NCBI GenBank assembly: GCA_028671895.1
Contig: CM053796.1
Coordinates: 37,756,860-37,820,859 of the forward strand
Origin: Oenanthe sinensis
Taxonomy: Eukaryota; Streptophyta; Magnoliopsida; Apiales; Apiaceae
Direction: 5' to 3'
DNA: 64,000 nucleotides
The notes beneath the pieces are model-generated. The model ran no database searches. It was not told the DNA's origin and worked only from the letters and a program-made list of their open reading frames with translations. The translations under genes and the position numbers were made by a program. How positions within the stretch are numbered: position 1 is the first letter of the stretch; every line of letters starts with the position of its first letter. Below are positions 22,222 through 32,480 of this stretch, in pieces.

Positions 22222-24405
22222 ATGGTCCGTATGGAGATCCACAAGGTTCTACTGACCGACCTTTTTGATGAATGGGAAGTTCGTGTTTGCATCTTACTTA
22301 GTCTTTCCCTTCAAATTTTCTTGATTGTTGCTGGAACGTTCAGAAGGTTAGCATCCCACAGATGGATTGTCATCGTTCTCTGGCAAGCATATTTGTTAGC
22401 AGAAATTATTGCTGTTTTTGGACTTGGACTCATTGTCAGCAGGCAGAGTTTGTTTTCCAAGTATTGCAATGATGATGAACCTGATTCTTGTTACGTTGAT
22501 CATCTTCATATCTACTGGGCTCCTTTTTTGCTCGTACACATTGGCGGTCCAGACACTATCACTGCTTTTGCACCCGAAGACAATGAACTGTGGCTTAGGC
22601 ATTTGTTTTATTTGGCTTCACAGTGCATCGTAGTAGCTTATGCTTTGTATGAGTCTCTACGATCTAATCACGAACTAAGGATCCCAACACTGCTCATGTT
22701 TTTTTGTGGAATTGTCAAGTGCTTTGAGCGTACGGCTGCTCTGTATTATGGAAGTGCAAATAGCTTCCTCAATTCCATGCTATCAAAATCTATTACGAAG
22801 GAAGAGGCTGAACTTCTAATTAGAAAGAATGGGAATGATTTATCACATTTACAAGTGTTGCAGTATGCCTTCGTATACTTCACCGCATTTAAAGGACTTG
22901 TTGTCGATCTCGATCTCAGCATCCGTGAACGCAATCTGAGCCGGGAGTTCTTCCTTGAAACATCATGCAAAGACGCTTTCTGGCTAGTTGCGGTAGAGTT
23001 GAATTATCTCTACGATGTTCTTTATACAAAACTCCCTCTTTTGTACCACAAACTTGGCTACTGCTGTAGAACTCTATCCTTCATGGCAGTTGTTGCCTCC
23101 TTGGCGCTCTTCCATTCTGTTGTAAAGAGGGAACACTATTCTTCGCTTGATGTAGTGATTACCTACATTTTGCTTATGGGAGCAGTTGGGTTGGACGTAA
23201 TTGCATTTTTTATGCTACTATTCTGTGACTGGACCGTTGTTAAGCTCAAGCCTCTATCTGATGACAACCCCAACAATAAATCATGGAAAGATAAGTTCGT
23301 TGATTGGATAATGTTTGTTAATAGAAAGAAGAGCTTATTTCTAGTTTGGTTTCTTCATTTTGTTGGAGATAGATGTCATGATCCTGAGCAAAAATTCACT
23401 GACAGCAGGTGGGCTGATTCTTTGTCAAAATTCAACTTGATATTGTATTGTTTACATAGACCTTCAAAAGGAAGGAAATTTTTTTATAGTTATTTTGACC
23501 CGCTTGTCAATTTGGTGAATTGGATTTGGTATGTAAAACCACAACCACTAACCCATCACATAACTGGTTTCATTTTCGACGAGCTGAAAATAAAGTCAGT
23601 GATGGGGGAAAGTTTAGCCATGGCCAAACAAATCTGTACGTCTAAAGGAGAGTGGGTACTTGATCAAAATAAGCATGTAGGTAATTTTCTTCGTTTTGTT
23701 GATCCTTATAACTATGATGACATTCTTCTTCTGTGGCACATTGCTACTGAACTCTGTTACAACGACAGCCAGGACAACGTAACTGATAAGGATAAGGACC
23801 AACGCGACACTGCAAAGCATCTATCAGACTACATGCTATATCTTATGGTCATGAAGCCTGATATGATGTCAGCGGTTTCTGGCATTGGGCAAATAAGGTT
23901 CCGAGATATTTGCAATGAGGTTAGCATATTATTTGAAAAAGGCGAACCTCTCCAGGCAAGAAAAAGAACCTTCTGTTTCTTCAAAAGAGAAAGCCAAGAG
24001 GAGGAAGCCATAGTACTGAAAAAGGCCTGTGAAAGAATTATTAGTTTCAACAGAGAGACTGAGCCAGTTACTGTAAATAGGGATATAAATATATTGTTCA
24101 CTGCATCTTTATTGGCCAAAAAGCTAAAAAAGTTACCTTCAGGGGAAAAATGGATGATAATAAGCAAATTGTGGGTAGAACTGCTCTCATATGCAGCAAG
24201 TCATATCAGGTCAAGTGCTCATGCTGTGCAGTTAAGTAGAGGCGGGGAGCTCATAACTATTGTTTGGTTACTAATGGCTCATTTTGGCTTGGGAGATGAG
24301 TATGAGATCGACCCAGAATATGAGATCGACCCAGAATATGAGATCTACCCAGAATATGAGATCGACCCAGAATATGTGATCGACCATGAAATGCAGGGAT
24401 CATAA
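22222..24405 (+). CDS. DUF4220/DUF594 membrane protein, copy 1
   Basis: A single-exon frame of 727 residues belonging to the plant DUF4220 (N-terminal) plus DUF594 (C-terminal) family; the biochemical role is unknown. The N-terminal half has several membrane segments: about residues 22-40 (ILLSLSLQIFLIV), 48-72 (WIVIVLWQAYLLAEII), 130-150 and 155-172, then a pair around 290-335. The family motif GGPDTITAFAPEDNELW follows the second membrane segment. The C-terminal part includes LSDYMLYLMVMKPDMM and ELLSYAASHIRSSAHA..LSRGGELIT, typical of DUF594. The start at 22222 gives MVRMEIHK and agrees with copy 3. The last 35 residues are an added acidic repeat (see 24301). Two related but damaged copies lie downstream. 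This is the only copy whose frame is open throughout. Confidence 0.9.
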   Translation: MVRMEIHKVLLTDLFDEWEVRVCILLSLSLQIFLIVAGTFRRLASHRWIVIVLWQAYLLAEIIAVFGLGLIVSRQSLFSKYCNDDEPDSCYVDHLHIYWAPFLLVHIGGPDTITAFAPEDNELWLRHLFYLASQCIVVAYALYESLRSNHELRIPTLLMFFCGIVKCFERTAALYYGSANSFLNSMLSKSITKEEAELLIRKNGNDLSHLQVLQYAFVYFTAFKGLVVDLDLSIRERNLSREFFLETSCKDAFWLVAVELNYLYDVLYTKLPLLYHKLGYCCRTLSFMAVVASLALFHSVVKREHYSSLDVVITYILLMGAVGLDVIAFFMLLFCDWTVVKLKPLSDDNPNNKSWKDKFVDWIMFVNRKKSLFLVWFLHFVGDRCHDPEQKFTDSRWADSLSKFNLILYCLHRPSKGRKFFYSYFDPLVNLVNWIWYVKPQPLTHHITGFIFDELKIKSVMGESLAMAKQICTSKGEWVLDQNKHVGNFLRFVDPYNYDDILLLWHIATELCYNDSQDNVTDKDKDQRDTAKHLSDYMLYLMVMKPDMMSAVSGIGQIRFRDICNEVSILFEKGEPLQARKRTFCFFKRESQEEEAIVLKKACERIISFNRETEPVTVNRDINILFTASLLAKKLKKLPSGEKWMIISKLWVELLSYAASHIRSSAHAVQLSRGGELITIVWLLMAHFGLGDEYEIDPEYEIDPEYEIYPEYEIDPEYVIDHEMQGS
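24301..24390 (+). repeat. 18-bp in-frame tandem repeat at C-terminus of DUF4220 copy 1
   Basis: Five units of TATGAGATCGACCCAGAA or close variants encode YEIDPE repeated. Copy 3 has only one equivalent (CEINPGKHA and stop), so the repeat is a local expansion in this copy. Confidence 0.95.
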
Positions 24406-25859
24406 GTTTCATAACTGACTGTTGAAACAGGTTGTTAACTATCAAATAATATTGTGTGTGTATTAAGCAAAGGTGTGAAGAAAAAGCTTAGTTTGATTCC
24501 TACTTTCTCAATTTCGCTTTGGTTATCAGGACGAGATCAACCCCAGGAAGTCAAGCATTATAACTGATTGCTGATATTCTATCGATATCATGTGTGTTTA
24601 TTTTGGTCATCCATTACATAGGTATTTCAATTTTTAATTCCGAAGATCAAGCACTTGTTATAAACGTTAACATTGAACATTTATTGTATGGTTTTCTTCT
24701 TGTGCATTAGAGATGAATAAGAACTGATATATCATGTGTTTGTTTTTAGCAGGTTTATGCTGTACCAACTATTACACGGATTTTATGATCATTTGATTAA
24801 TTGCTCCATTACCTTTCGTAAATCACAGTTAAGGAACCACATACTATATTAATGTACTCCCTATTCCTTTCTTCCTTCTCACCCTTCTTTAAATTTTAGA
24901 AATAATATAAAGTGATGTTATAATTGAACCAAAAGCTCCAAAGATTTTTTTTAGCAATCATTGTTACTCGTATTTGTAATCTTAATTTCGTAGATCGCAG
25001 GCAAGGAACAACATATTGTGGGTTGGTAACAAGAGTGATACTTAGAAAAACATCCTCATTTTACCTTGCATTAGTTCAGTTCTTGTGATTAATTGTTTTG
25101 CACATAGTTTGCTATCTTTGCAAACTTGAAAAATGTTGCGAGGATCTTATAATATAATATCCTAACACCTGAGGTTTTAGGAGAACCCGTAACTTAACAT
25201 GAAATTGTCATAGTATATGTTAATAGGAACTATGGATCGACTTCTAGCTCACCTCCTTACCAATCTCCACAAAATAGAAAGTTTCCGGTGGTCAAAATTA
25301 AGAAACAGCAAGTGCATTTCAGTAGCCTCAAATAAGCCATGACACCAACTAATTGCATTTGAGTCGTGCTCTGGGAATTAGAAAATGGTCATTTTTCCAT
25401 CCATGCCGAGGAAATTCTTGCACTCGTATAAGAAATTTAGACATGGCGGCCATATCTTGCACCAACGTGTGGCAATACAAGATGATGCCCTTTCTCGCTG
25501 TCCTGACAGCCAACTGAATCCTCCGTCTGTTTCACAGGTTACTCAGAATAGAATGAATGGTGATATGAGAAAGGCAATGCAAGATGATCCATGTATGCAA
25601 CAAGTTAATCGCTAATCCACTACAGATCCGACTGGTCCATTTATATCGCGTAATGGTTTTTATTTTTAGAATATCTAGAGTTGGTCCCAATAGTGTTTCG
25701 AAATGATGTGTATTTTTAATTGGGGTACTTGTGTGCACAGAGGGCTCACTACTTTTAAGGAGTATAGAGTAAATTAAATTTTGGCGCATAATCTGGGAAA
25801 ACTTTTAACATTATCATACAAAATTAATACAAATACTTGCCAACATTAGTATATTATAA
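24406..25859. other. Intergenic region with duplicated 3' tail of DUF4220 copy 1
   Basis: Near 24525-24600, GACGAGATCAACCCCAGGAA and the following TATAACTGATTG...TGTGTGTTTATT repeat the pattern at the end of the gene (24355-24465) and resemble the end of copy 3 (GAGATCAACCCGGGAAAGC). Otherwise no gene is seen. An open stretch at 25385-25615 has no family match. Confidence 0.45.
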
Positions 25860-26700
25860 CGAGCAATAACCCGGGCCGGACCCAGGATGCCATAAATTTT
25901 AAATTTTATTAAAAAAAATATTCATAAATTTTATATTTTGTATTATATATATTATAATATAAATTTTATTATTTTAAAAAAAATTATTTTTATTTGTTGC
26001 ACTTGTTAATTGTAATATATTTTATTTTGCAAATTTTCAATTTATTATATTTGACTAAAATAAAAATAATATTTAACAATTATAAAAGCTTTTTTTTTAA
26101 TATTTTCAAATTAACTGATTAATTGTATACTATAAATACTTGTATATAAATATATTGTAAATGTTCATTATATTTTAAAAAAACATTTTTTTAGTTATGT
26201 CTACAAATACACAAATATTTATAAATATTTTTTGAGCCCTCTATACATTTTTTAAGTTTTAAATTTGACAAAAATTATTAAAGAATTATTTATGCTTATA
26301 ATTTATTTATAATAAAACTGAATATAACACTTGTAATAATTATTTACTGATAAAATAAGACAATTTAAATAAAAAAGGATTAAATTATATGATACCCAAT
26401 ATATACCGTTATATACATATATAATATAATATACATAATTTTAAAAGGAAAATTAAATTGCACTAAATACATTCATACTTTTATTACCAAACAAGTTGTT
26501 ATTTATATGCACTTTGAAATCCTTGATGACCTAAATAAGTATTTATTGAATAATTTTACCCGGGCTAAGATTCATTTCACAATCAACATGCTAGTAATTT
26601 TGGAATTAATTTTATTTTGATCCGGGCTTTGGCCCACCCTAGCCACTACCTGAGTCCACCCCGGGCTATAACCAAGACCCGCCACCGAGCATCTTCAAAT
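25860..26700. other. AT-rich segment bounded by CCCGGG-containing ends
   Basis: About 700 bases of very AT-rich DNA lie between AATAACCCGGGCCGG (25867) and CACCCCGGGCTATAACC (26655), which are weakly inverted relative to each other. It may be an old mobile element, but no target duplication or coding was found. Confidence 0.3.
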
Positions 26701-27343
26701 AAGGAGAGCTTCACATATACTATATAACCACCTCCTTCCCGAAATTCTTTAGGTTTTGATGATCACACTGTAAACAAACTGAGAGTTTGTATATGATATA
26801 AAACAGCAAGCTGTTATATATGTACTAACATGATTTTGCAAGTATTAGTTTACTGATATGTTTTATCATTGCTTAAGTACATTGACAGCAAGCTGAAAAT
26901 AAGAAAACAAAGCGTTCCAAGAAACTGACGCATGGAAATATTCCATATCAGCAAGTTGACACTTGAAGCGCAGAAACTGTTTGGATATATAAGGAAGTCA
27001 GAAATTTATGGAGATTTTGTAGGATCTTACTTGTACGAGTTTATCTAATATATATATGGTTACATATTATATTAGAGCTCAGTTTTATATTATCTAAATA
27101 TATTTTTATTATTTAAATTAGTTTTCCTATTTAATAGAAGTTGGAGTTTGACTAAACTTTATCTTCTAAAACCAACTCTTATCTATATATATTTAAACTT
27201 ATATTGAGGCTGATTTCAAACGTTCTTATTATCTTTCTATCCTCAATATACATAGTTTTGAATATCTATATTTGAATTAATCTAATCAAGTTGAACGTTG
27301 TAATTCCAACGTTAGTTTGGGTTTGTTAATTCGAATGAAAGTA

Positions 27344-27346
<3 letters not shown>

Positions 27347-27376
<30 letters not shown>
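27347..27376. repeat. (AT)n microsatellite
   Basis: About fifteen uninterrupted AT dinucleotides. Confidence 0.95.
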
Positions 27377-27379
<3 letters not shown>

Positions 27380-27490
27380 TGTGTATTATTTTCTGAAGGT
27401 GGAACCAAGTGAAGACATACTGATTTGAAAAACATATACAAATTTCTTCTCAAGCTCAAATCGTTCTTAGATAACATCTTTGAACTCTAG

Positions 27491-27492
<2 letters not shown>

Positions 27493-27557
<65 letters not shown>

Positions 27558-27572
27558 TACACACACACACAT
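27493..27572. repeat. (AT)n-(AC)n compound microsatellite
   Basis: About 55 bases of AT repeat followed by mixed ATAC and AC repeats. Confidence 0.95.
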
Positions 27573-28217
27573 ACGTGAGAAACTTATAGTTTGAGTTGTA
27601 ACTTTCTTTCACTTGTAATCGTTTCGTTGTAATCAAGTTGTGGCTGGATTGCTAGGCTTGTGAAACAGGGTTTAAGGGAACTAGAGGCTAGAAAAAGGTT
27701 GTACTAGGATAATATAGTGCTTAGAGGGCATATTAGTTCAGTGGAACAAGGATTTCAGCAAGCTAGAATCAGCTGCAAGGGAAGAATATTATTGTAATCT
27801 GTAGTCGTGGTTTGATTTGATTAATAATATTATCTCTTACCAGTTGGTAGGGACCAGGATGTAGACCATAGGGGATTAGGGGTCGAACATGACTAAAAAT
27901 TATGGTGTTATTTACTTTTTCTATACTGCATTGCATATAACAGCTAACTGACAGTGTCTGTTAATTCAACTTAGCTAGCTGACAGGTTAATTAACTCGAT
28001 AAAATTAAAATCGGTCATTGTTAGCCATAACACTTATTCACCCCATCTAAGTGTGCATTTTCACTTCCTATCCCCGCTTTTCTTTTCACACTCCTTGCAA
28101 AATGATACTATAAGAGCACCCCTTGTTACCATCGTTTTGCGATAAGAGCACGGTCTCTTCTGTCAGGGTGATTGGTTTTGATTGTTGGTCATAATGGAGT
28201 CGCTCAGAAATGACCTA

Positions 28218-28230
28218 TTTTCTTGTAGTG
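28218..28230 (+). mobile_element. CACTA (En/Spm) transposon terminus
   Basis: TTTTCTTGTAGTG is the reverse complement of CACTACAAGAAAA, the conserved CACTA terminal repeat. The inner sequence GTCGCTCAGAAATGACCTA also resembles subterminal repeats of that family. No matching left end was found within a few kilobases, so this is a fragment. Confidence 0.6.
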
Positions 28231-28871
28231 TATATGTCATCAATAAAAATATAGATATGCAAAAATTATATTAAATACTAGTTAAAGACTTACGTGTTCT
28301 TCTGCTTATTATAATATATATTGTAAAAATATAATATAAAATATTGCAGGACATATAGATATTTAATTAACTAGCATGAAAGCCCGTGCGAGGCACGGGC
28401 CCCTAGCTTCACGCGATTAGTAAATGCATGCATGGCATCATTAATGTCAAAATTAATAAATTTTGAAAATGAAATATCCTGGTCTCTCTGATAATGTTAT
28501 CACAATGTATTCATCTGTGTAGAGAGGAGCTACGGACAAAATAACCCATCCGAGAGCCAACAAATCGAGGCATTCCAGTTTCCAGGAGATCCTACAGAAA
28601 TTTTGTAACCCTTTCTTCTGCATCTCCGGCTTCTCAAGGTTGTACAATGAAACCATGCAAATTCAAGGACATAAAGCTTTATAAAGGATTCCTTCTTAAC
28701 CTTGTTTATGAAGTTTTATGCCTTTATTTACAGCCTGGAAAAATTATCGAATAAAAAATTGTACCTTTTTGTATAATTCTCCTTTTAAAAAATAGGACTT
28801 TAGTTGATTAGTGTTGATAATTTTTTATCTTGCAAATCAATTTTTTCAAAATAATTCGAAGTGTTTATCTA

Positions 28872-29417
28872 CTAAATCACAAACAGAAATATTTACTTCA
28901 ACAATTTTAAGCCTTTTATTTTCTAATCAAACCTCTATAGAGTGACTACCTTAAAAATCTAGCAAGTGTACTCCACATCCGTGACACAAATCTTATATGT
29001 CTGCTTAGATGCTTAGAAGTGTTCGGTCCTCTATTCATCCATGACTAACATAATGACAACCTGGTTATGGAAGAAATATAGAGAACACATACTCAAGAAT
29101 TCAGTAAAAGCAAGCTATTTGAATATTGCTTTCATCCCAAGGATCTATGTGCACAGTTTTCTATCTAATATTCTCGCAAAAGTAAGATGCGTAATGCAAC
29201 TCACTCCAACTCACTACAATAAAGCTTTAGCTTGATTCAAAGTCATCATTGAAAAATGCGGATGCAATGATTCCAAAAATTTTATGTTTTACACTAGTCG
29301 GAAAGATCAACTCCAACAAAGCTTTAACCTGATTCAAAGTCATCATTGAGCTTGTTGGGTGAAGAAATAGGACAGTTCAGGTAACCGTATATTTGTTGCA
29401 TGCATGCATTATTATGT
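28872..29417. other. Helitron interior without recognised gene
   Basis: No domain recognised. A direct repeat containing GATTCAAAGTCATCATTGA occurs at about 29235 and 29333, spaced 98 bases apart. Confidence 0.4.
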
Positions 29418-29787
29418 TTTAAGCACAGACCTTAAGATGCATCGGAAAAGCGTGTTGGAAGAGAGCGACAAGCAAATGATGAATCGGATGAAGAATCTAC
29501 CTTACTTGCAAGCAATTGTCAAGGAAACATTACGATTATACCTCGTTGCACCACTTTATGCACCCCACAAAACATTGAAAGATTATATTGTGGCAGGCTT
29601 CGACATTTCAGCTGGCACAAGCTTATTTGTAAACCTCTGAAAGTTGCAACATGAATCCAACCAAAGAGGTTTATTGAAAAACATGTTAATGTTGACGTGT
29701 TTGGACATAATTTTGAGCTGTTACCATTTTCATCAGATATGAGGGTATGCTCTGGCATCACGCTTACATTCAGATAAGACAAAAATA
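29418..29787 (+). pseudogene. CYP82-like cytochrome P450 exon-2 fragment
   Basis: A truncated, frameshifted piece of a P450 C-terminal exon. In one frame, VGRERQ and a following ESD resemble the region before the K-helix in the CYP82 family. After a shift at about 29490 the frame reads NLPYLQAIVKETLRLY, which contains the ExxR motif, then an AGFDISAGTSLFVNL block. Another shift near 29640 leads to HVNVDVFGHNFELLPFSSD and VCSG, a degraded heme-binding loop in which the usual FGSGRR and the Cys region are altered. The 5' exon is absent. It lies inside the candidate Helitron on the opposite strand, which suggests capture. Confidence 0.8.
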
Positions 29788-30844
29788 CAGTAACAAACTC
29801 AAATTACCCAAAAAATAGAAATATAACGTTTTCACGATGAAAACACACCAGCCCATATTTACATCAACGACATGGAAAGACCCACAACTCAAAGCTAACA
29901 AACACCCCATCCTTTCTAAAATTTGTAATAGGGCTGCCAAACTCAGCTACACCGAGTCAAGTATCAATCAAATGAGAAAACAGACATGAATATAAAAAGT
30001 ATAGAAAAAAGTAAATAAACCAAACCTAAATATATTACAAATCACTCAAAAAAATAAACAAAAACTATTTTTCTATAGGAATTAGTCTAGCTACAAGTTG
30101 TAGGAGAATGAAATGTCCGTATAAACTATAAAATTTAAAACACTTTTGCAAAAAAATAGAGAAGGGCTGTTTAGATGCTCCAATTTGAAACACAAATATA
30201 CATATAAGTTGGATAAATAATCTATGTATTGGCATGCAAAATAGTAATAGAATAGCATATCCAGGGATGTTAAAATAAAATAAGAAACTTATTTTCATAA
30301 CAATTGAATCTAACTTTTAGGCATTTCTTCGAACACCAAATTGCCACCATGGCTCATGAACCAAGAAGTACCTTAATATATATATAAAGCAAGATTATAA
30401 ATTACATATACGAAAAAACACTCTGCAATGCTTATAATCCTCATCCGCATCATGCGATCAATTAATTGAAGAGCCTTGTTCAGGCGTGAAAATTGAAAGG
30501 GTTATTTTCGAAAAGGGCCAAAAAAGGTAGAATAAAATGACTCGTCTTTTTTGAGAATAAAATGACTCAAAACTACTGCATGTCCGGTTATTATATATTT
30601 AAAGGATACTTATATAGACATCCAATTATTAATTTGGTAAACCGAAACACCTTAGTATTGCTTTGTCCATGCACACTTTCACATTATTAGATTCAAACAT
30701 GAATAAAAGGTTTAGAGACTCGGTTACCCCTTGTCATTATTAAATATTATGATCTTTTCGTGAGTCCCTACTGCTGGGTAGAATATCAGTACGTAGAAGT
30801 GTAGAGCATACAAAAGTGCTTTTCTATATAGAGACAAACAGATA
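29788..30844. other. No gene seen
   Basis: AT-rich sequence without a supported reading frame. The left part would lie in the candidate Helitron; the right part (30395-30844) is plain intergenic DNA. Confidence 0.4.
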
Positions 30845-31158
30845 CTCCCTCCGTACCACCGAGAAGTATACACTTCTCATGGGCACGGAGACCAATGCAT
30901 CCATTAAAAAATGAGTAAAGTTAGATAAAAAGTGGGTAAAGTGGTGAAACCTATTAATATTTAATAATAAATTCGAGATAGTGGAGGAAAGTAGTGGGTG
31001 TAATAGTATTTTTATATTATGAATTTGAGATAGTGGAGGGAAATTAATGGGTGTAATAGTATTTTTTATTATTAAAACTTTACTATTTTTGGAATGTATA
31101 CAAATGAGAGGGACATTTAAAAAGGAAAAATGTATACAAATGAATGGTACAGAAGGAG
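30845..31158. mobile_element. Stowaway-type MITE (Tc1/mariner), 314 bp
   Basis: It begins CTCCCTCCGTACCA and ends TGGTACAGAAGGAG, matching the Stowaway terminal consensus, and is flanked by TA on both sides (30843-30844 and 31159-31160). An internal block with GAGATAGTGGAGG..GTGGGTGTAATAGTATTTTT is present twice in tandem. It lies in the region upstream of DUF4220 copy 2. Confidence 0.9.
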
Positions 31159-31160
31159 TA

Positions 31161-31744
31161 GACAGTTTGAGACAACAAGTACGTACCCGTGATAAACGAA
31201 AAGATAGCACGGAGTATAAATTACTACCTCTGAGGCAAAGAACAAACAATTGTGTCAGAAAGTACACTGTAAAGAAGATGGTACACAATTCATGATACTT
31301 TGCGTTTTCATTTCTCTTATTGTACGGTAGTAAAATTCTTACTTCTGCTTTTCACTAATTCTTTGTTTATTGTCAAGCTCCTACATCAAAATTACTAGTT
31401 GATGGATTTTTATGCAATTTAAGTTTCTCTTGAAAATGACATATTCATAGCACACATATTGTGGCCCAATTACCACTTTATGACATATTATAAAGCACTG
31501 TTGGATGCAAACCTTGTCTGTCAAGTTTCTAGCTAGCTTCCTCGTACATGGAAAGATCGAAGCCTACGACGATATAGTTATTCGTTATATATAGATGTTG
31601 TGTACAGACATTTAGAATCACACCGGCCCTAAACTTCACAACGATATACACTCTTAATTTGTAGCCGGCTTGACAACCACTACTTATATAACCTGAGTTT
31701 CCTAATCCATTCAAATTTCAATAGATCATATGCAACTATCAGGT
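31161..31744 (+). promoter_or_regulatory. Upstream region of DUF4220 copy 2
   Basis: Contains CGTGATAAACGAAAAGA and the AGTATAAATTAC block that recur upstream of copy 3 near 33347. The duplication that made the cluster therefore included flanking promoter sequence. No other gene is seen. Confidence 0.5.
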
Positions 31745-32480
31745 ATGTTGTTTTCTGAAGGATGGGAACTTTGGGCTTCCATCTTAGTCTTTTCCTCCAA
31801 ATCTTCTTAAATGTTGCTGGAACCTTTAGAAGGTTAGCATCCCGCAGATGGATTGTCATCCTTATCTGGTCAGCGTATTTGCTTGCAGATTTTGTTGCTG
31901 TTTTTGGACTCGGACTCATTGTGAGCCAGCAAGGCAGCAAAGTTTGTTATATAATTATTGCAGAGATGATAATGATTTCTACGAGGATCAGATTCTGATG
32001 TACTGGGCTACTTTTTTCCTCGTACACCTTGGCGGTCCAGACACCATCACTGCTTTTGCAACGGAGGACAATGAACTGTGGATCAGGCATTTGTTTTCTC
32101 TGGCTTCAAAGTGCATTACTATAGCTTATGCTATCTATCAGTCTGTACAGATTAGTTACAACGTAAGGATCCCGATTCTACTCATGTTTATGTACGTAAT
32201 TATCAAGTGCACTGAGCGTGCGGGTGCTCTGTACACTGGAAGTGCAAAGAGCTTCCGCAATTCCATGCTCTCAAAAAAGAATTTGGAGGACAACAATGTT
32301 CCAGAAAGAGACAGAGCTTCCGCAATTCCATGCTCTCGAAAAAGAATTTGGAGGACAACAATGTTCCAGAAAGAGAGCCCAAACGTCTGACTGAAATTAA
32401 AACAAAGGCTTTATCCCATAAAGAAGTGCTGCAATATACTTTTGTATACTTAAACGCGTTCAAAGGACTTGTTTTAAATA
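31745..32480 (+). pseudogene. DUF4220 protein, copy 2, truncated and frameshifted
   Basis: From an ATG at 31745 the sequence reads MLFSEGWELWASIL and shifts frame within about 50 bases relative to copies 1 and 3, which also have about 36 extra bases here. The homology continues with WIVILIWSAYLLADFVAVFGL, then, after another shift near 31935, YWATFFLVHLGGPDTITAFATEDNELWIRHL. A 65-bp tandem duplication (32248-32377) introduces a further shift. Homology ends around 32480, after a block equivalent to QVLQYAFVYFTAFKGLV. The C-terminal two thirds, including DUF594, are missing. A functional product is not expected. Confidence 0.88.
32248..32377 (+). repeat. 65-bp tandem duplication in DUF4220 copy 2
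   Basis: Two adjacent copies starting AGAGCTTCCGCAATTCCATG at 32248 and 32313 differ at one or two positions. Sixty-five is not a multiple of three, so the event breaks the frame. It is absent from copies 1 and 3. Confidence 0.93.

Larger units (their letters stand above)
26701..28217. other. Intergenic, no gene seen; two AT microsatellites
   Basis: No open frame or domain of note. Simple (AT)n runs occur at 27347-27376 and 27493-27572, the second passing into (AC)n. The right part (about 28130-28230) belongs to a CACTA-type terminus. Confidence 0.5.
28371..30394 (-). mobile_element. Candidate Helitron (about 2.0 kb) carrying a P450 fragment
   Basis: On the minus strand the 3' end shows an 8-bp GC-rich stem with a 3-base loop (GCCCGTGC-CTC-GCACGGGC), seven bases, then CTAG followed by T: the canonical Helitron 3' terminus. 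A candidate 5' end lies at 30394, reading A|TCTTGCTTTATATATATATT on the minus strand, with TC directly after A. Together they would sit in an AT dinucleotide as expected. The 3' end is well supported; the 5' end is a proposal. No Rep/helicase is encoded, so it would be non-autonomous. Confidence 0.5.

Noticed and set aside
25385..25615. 76-residue plus-strand open frame
   Set aside because: No recognisable domain, no splice support and no homologous block nearby; kept as unassigned intergenic sequence.
25867..26670. Mobile element bounded by AATAACCCGGG and CCCGGGCTATAA
   Set aside because: Inverted similarity is about ten bases only and no target duplication is visible.
29041..29235. Possible additional P450 exon upstream of the CYP82-like fragment
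   Set aside because: The 64-residue frame has no P450 motif.
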